Shown piece after piece: positions 5,977-8,681 of a stretch of DNA of 8,681 nucleotides (its first letter is position 1; the number at the start of each line of letters is the position of its first letter). Made by a program: the position numbers and the translations under genes. The stretch is from an uncultured Gemmatimonadota bacterium (GTDB lineage Bacteria; Gemmatimonadota; Gemmatimonadetes; Gemmatimonadales; Gemmatimonadaceae), in NCBI GenBank assembly GCA_946887155.1, contig CAMPKM010000096.1:1-8681 (forward strand), read 5' to 3'. The notes under the pieces were generated by a model that saw only the letters and a program-made list of their open reading frames with translations, ran no database searches and was not told the origin of the DNA.

Positions 5977-7283
5977 CGCCGGTGCACGCGCGTTCGCTCC
6001 TCTCCACTCAACCGACCGCAGGCAGCACCGGGGCCGCTGGCACGTCCAGCGGCTTCCGGCGCACGACCCTCGACAACGGCCTCACGGTCGTGTCGGAGTA
6101 CATGCCCAGCGTCCGCTCGGTGGCGCTGGGTGTCTGGGTGCGTCGCGCATCGGTGCACGAATCTCGAGAACAGATGGGCGTTTCCCATTTCCTCGAACAC
6201 CTGGTGTTCAAGGGAACGGAGCGCCGGAGCGCGCGCGAGATCGCGCTGTCACTCGAGAGTCTCGGCGGTTCGCTGGACGCCTTCACGTCCCGCGAACACA
6301 CATCGTTCCAGGCGCGAGTGCTGGACGAACACCTGCCGCAGGCCGCGGACGTGCTCTGTGACCTGATCTTCCGCCCGTCACTCCGGGAGAGCGACCTCGT
6401 GCTCGAGCGGAACGTGGTGCTGGAGGAGATCGCCATGGTCGAGGACACGCCGGACGACCTCGTGTTCGAGCTGCATAACGAGACGCTCTGGGGGAGCCAT
6501 CCCTACGGCTATGCGATCCTGGGCACGCGGGAAACGATTGGCGGCATGGCGGTCGAGACCGTCCGTTCGCTGCATGACTCGGCGTACTTGCCGCAGAACA
6601 TGGTGGTGGCGGCGGCCGGTCGCGTGGAACATGAGGCGCTGCTGGACCTGCTGTCCCGCACCGGCTGGAACGAACGACCCGGCGGCGCGGCCCAGCAGCC
6701 TGTCGTTCCCACGCCGGTGGCCGAGCCTCCCATTCGCCGTCACGTGGCACGAGACGGGCAGCAGACGCACATCGTGCTCGGGAGCCCGGCGATCGCCTAC
6801 AGTGACCCACGACGTTATGCGGTCTCGCTGGTGGGCCTGATGCTTGGCGGCGGCATGTCGTCGCGGCTCTTCCAGCGGGTACGCGAGGAACTGGGGCTCG
6901 CCTACTCGGTGTTCTCGTTCCAATCCTTTCATCACGACGCCGGGTTGCAGGGCATTTATGCCGGCACCTCGCCCGACACGGCGGAGCGGGCGCTCGACGA
7001 GATCCTCGGCGAACTGTCGCGGATCGCCTCCGAAGGATTCCCGGCGGAGGAAATCGAGGCCGGCAAGAGCCAACTGAAGGGACAATTGACCCTGTCCCTG
7101 GAGTCGCCGGCGTCGCGCATGTACCGCGTGGCGTCTTCGGCCCTGTATGGTGAGCCGTTTCTCCCGCTGGACGAGACGCTGGCTCGCATCGATGCGATCA
7201 CGCCGTCGCAGGTCGCGGAAGCGTGCGGCGAACTTTATCCTCCTGAGCGCCAGACTGTGGTCACGCTTGGCCGCCCAGCCTGA
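5973..7283 (+). CDS. M16 family zinc peptidase (insulinase/processing peptidase-like)
   Basis: A 436-residue single-chain M16B-type peptidase, similar in layout to the bacterial peptidases encoded next to pnp (MlpA/YmxG type). The N-terminal half has the inverted zinc motif HFLEH (72-76; ligands H72 and H76, catalytic E75) and the downstream glutamate ligand E152 in VVLEEIAMVEDTPDD. The C-terminal half has GGGMSSRLFQRVREELGLAYSV (292-313), with the substrate-binding R298 and Y311 typical of the family. All key residues are present, so it should be active, probably as a dimer. Such enzymes degrade or trim peptides; the substrate cannot be read. I see no signal peptide, and a low-complexity Ala/Ser/Thr extension (about 1-28) precedes the conserved LDNGLTV. 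The start is GTG at 5973 (GTGA overlap with pnp) or GTG at 5982, which has the better ribosome binding site. It is likely co-transcribed and coupled with pnp. Confidence 0.94.
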   Translation: MTPVHARSLLSTQPTAGSTGAAGTSSGFRRTTLDNGLTVVSEYMPSVRSVALGVWVRRASVHESREQMGVSHFLEHLVFKGTERRSAREIALSLESLGGSLDAFTSREHTSFQARVLDEHLPQAADVLCDLIFRPSLRESDLVLERNVVLEEIAMVEDTPDDLVFELHNETLWGSHPYGYAILGTRETIGGMAVETVRSLHDSAYLPQNMVVAAAGRVEHEALLDLLSRTGWNERPGGAAQQPVVPTPVAEPPIRRHVARDGQQTHIVLGSPAIAYSDPRRYAVSLVGLMLGGGMSSRLFQRVREELGLAYSVFSFQSFHHDAGLQGIYAGTSPDTAERALDEILGELSRIASEGFPAEEIEAGKSQLKGQLTLSLESPASRMYRVASSALYGEPFLPLDETLARIDAITPSQVAEACGELYPPERQTVVTLGRPA

Positions 7284-7327
7284 TTCGCGCAGTCCCACCA
7301 CTTCATCCCGAACGGTACCTGACGACT

Positions 7328-8443
7328 ATGCAGATCGGCGTTCCCAGGGAAATCAAGACGAACGAGAATCGTGTGGCCCTTGTCCCGGCAGGCGCGGAAG
7401 CGCTGGTGGCCGCGGGACACCAGGTGATGGTCGAGAAGGGAGCGGGAGAGGGGAGCGGGTTCGAGGACGCCCAGTACGTTGCGGCGGGCGCAAAGATCGG
7501 CGCCGACGCGGATGCGGTGTGGGCGGCGGCGGACATGATCATGAAGGTCAAGGAGCCCATCGCGCCCGAATGGCCGCGGATGAAAAAGGGACAGCTGATC
7601 TTCACCTATTTCCATTTTGCCGCGGATGAAGAGCTGACCCGCGCGCACCTGAACAGTGGTGCGGTGTGCGTGGCCTACGAGACGGTGGAGACGCCGTCAC
7701 GCGAGTTGCCGCTGCTGATCCCCATGTCGGAAGTGGCGGGGCGAATGGCCGTGCAGGAGGGTGCCAAGTACCTCGAGAAGCTGTACGGCGGCCGCGGCGT
7801 GTTGTTAGGCGGCGTGCCCGGCGTCCCACCGGCCAAGGTCGTGATCCTTGGCGGCGGTATCGTCGGGATCAACTCGGCGAAGATGGCGGCCGGCATGGGC
7901 GCACGGGTGGTCATCCTCGACGTCTCGCTCGACCGGCTCCGGTACCTGTCCGACGTCATGCCCGCGAACGTGCAGCTCATCTACTCGAATCGCCATAACA
8001 TCATCGACGCGATCGAAACGGCTGACCTGGTCATCGGCGGGGTGCTCATCACGGGCGCGAAGGCGCCGAAGCTCGTCAGGCGCGAGGACCTGAAGCGGAT
8101 GAAGAACGGCTCGGTCATCGTGGACGTGGCGGTAGACCAGGGAGGGTGCGTCGAGACGATCAAGCCGACGACCCACGAGAATCCGACGTACGTCGTGGAC
8201 GGTGTGATCCACTATGCCGTGGCCAACATGCCGGGCGGCGTGCCGCGGACGTCGACGCTGGCGCTGACGAATGCGACCTTGCCGTACGCGATGCAACTGG
8301 CAGGGAAGGGGTGGAAGCGTGCCCTGCGGGAGAACGAGGCGCTGTTGAAAGGCCTGAACGTCGCCGACGGGAAAGTGACCTATCCTGGCGTGGCCGAGGC
8401 GTTTGGTCTGGAACTGCATGACCCGAGGCAACTCGTTGGCTGA
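7328..8443 (+). CDS. ald: Alanine dehydrogenase
   Basis: NAD-dependent interconversion of L-alanine with pyruvate and ammonia. The 371 residues match the family's usual length and keep its numbering: R15 and K75 (substrate carboxylate), H96 (catalytic, in YFHF), the Rossmann loop GGGIVG (175-180), D198 (NAD ribose), D270 (catalytic) and N300 (in VANMPGGVP). The N-terminal [18 protein letters not shown] is typical. All catalytic residues are present. Since the related transhydrogenase alpha subunit is longer and has further C-terminal membrane parts, the full-length match to about 371 residues favours alanine dehydrogenase. The ATG has only a weak ribosome binding site (GAACGG, far upstream). 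It sits 44 bases after the M16 gene with no terminator or clear promoter between, and 22 bases before dut, so it probably belongs to the same transcript. No cognate Lrp-type regulator is in view. Confidence 0.96.
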   Translation: MQIGVPREIKTNENRVALVPAGAEALVAAGHQVMVEKGAGEGSGFEDAQYVAAGAKIGADADAVWAAADMIMKVKEPIAPEWPRMKKGQLIFTYFHFAADEELTRAHLNSGAVCVAYETVETPSRELPLLIPMSEVAGRMAVQEGAKYLEKLYGGRGVLLGGVPGVPPAKVVILGGGIVGINSAKMAAGMGARVVILDVSLDRLRYLSDVMPANVQLIYSNRHNIIDAIETADLVIGGVLITGAKAPKLVRREDLKRMKNGSVIVDVAVDQGGCVETIKPTTHENPTYVVDGVIHYAVANMPGGVPRTSTLALTNATLPYAMQLAGKGWKRALRENEALLKGLNVADGKVTYPGVAEAFGLELHDPRQLVG

Positions 8444-8465
8444 GGGTCAACTCCCAGGTCGCCAC

Positions 8466-8681
8466 ATGGAAATCCGCATCGCCCGCCTCGCCACCAACCC
8501 TGACCTGCCGCTACCCTCGCGGCAGACGGCGCATGCCGCCGGATACGATGTCGCGTCATCCGAACCTGACCTGGTGCTTGCGCCGGGCGAACGGCGGGCG
8601 GTCGGGACCGGGCTGGTGTTCGAATTGCCCGAGGGGTACGAGATGCAGGTGCGCCCGCGCTCCGGGTTGGCGCTCAAGCAC
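8466..8681 (+). CDS. dut: dUTP diphosphatase (dUTPase), 3'-partial
   Basis: Trimeric dUTPase that hydrolyses dUTP to dUMP and pyrophosphate, keeping uracil out of DNA and feeding dTMP synthesis. Only the first 72 codons lie in the window; the frame runs open off the right edge. Motif 1 is AAGYDVAS (24-31, with the conserved D28) and motif 2 is [10 protein letters not shown] (63-72). Motifs 3-5, including the catalytic water-positioning Asp and the C-terminal lid, lie beyond the edge. The N-terminus ([19 protein letters not shown]) is normal for the family. The ATG has CAGG about 7 bases upstream and is 22 bases after the ald stop, consistent with the same operon. Confidence 0.95.
   Translation, partial: MEIRIARLATNPDLPLPSRQTAHAAGYDVASSEPDLVLAPGERRAVGTGLVFELPEGYEMQVRPRSGLALKH

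Noticed and set aside
6378..7301. Minus-strand open frame (307 residues) antisense to the M16 peptidase gene
   Set aside because: Shadow of a well-supported gene, with no domain, and rich in Arg/His as expected from reverse-complement high-GC codons.

Overview
The window is a gene-dense stretch of a high-GC bacterial chromosome (mid-60s percent GC by eye). It carries eight protein-coding genes, two of them cut by the window edges. I infer Gemmatimonadota or a close relative. The basis is the general look of the proteins, the GTG starts, and the linkage of rpsO, pnp, an M16 peptidase, alanine dehydrogenase and dut. This placement is a judgement from family knowledge and was not tested by a search. 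I see no mobile element, CRISPR array, tRNA or rRNA.

Layout. (1) At 3-1175 (+) is the 3' part of an RseP-type site-2 protease gene. It is joined by a 4-base GTGA overlap to a small unrecognised gene at 1172-1582, whose product has a signal peptide and a C-terminal membrane segment. (2) At 3239-1557 (-) is a transmembrane Ser/Thr protein kinase with two extracytoplasmic PEGA-like domains. It converges on the small gene with a 26-base tail-to-tail overlap. (3) A 99-base divergent intergenic region holds a plausible sigma70-like promoter for rpsO (3339-3599, ribosomal protein S15). (4) A 133-base rpsO-pnp gap contains an intrinsic terminator-like hairpin and then a second strong hairpin in the pnp leader. 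(5) pnp (3733-5976) overlaps an M16 zinc peptidase gene (5973-7283) by GTGA. Alanine dehydrogenase (7328-8443) follows, and then the first 72 codons of dut (8466 to the edge). No stretch over 300 bases lacks a gene.

How the genes work together. The plus-strand block from rpsO to dut looks like one co-transcribed housekeeping unit: translation, RNA decay, processing protease, alanine/pyruvate interconversion and dUTP removal. The rpsO-pnp-M16 part resembles the arrangement known from Firmicutes. The RseP-like protease and the receptor-type kinase are both envelope-associated signalling proteins, but nothing in the sequence links them functionally.

The window mostly holds conserved genes, and I do not see a convincing new multi-gene system. 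The most intriguing signal is a sequence word. All five TTA leucine codons I could find sit inside GTTAGG(C/T), read in the gene's own direction, and a sixth copy covers a stop codon. Other points worth a look are the missing HExxH motif at the left edge, the duplicated Cys-paired kinase sensor, the two-hairpin rpsO-pnp leader and the repeat-bearing PNPase tail.
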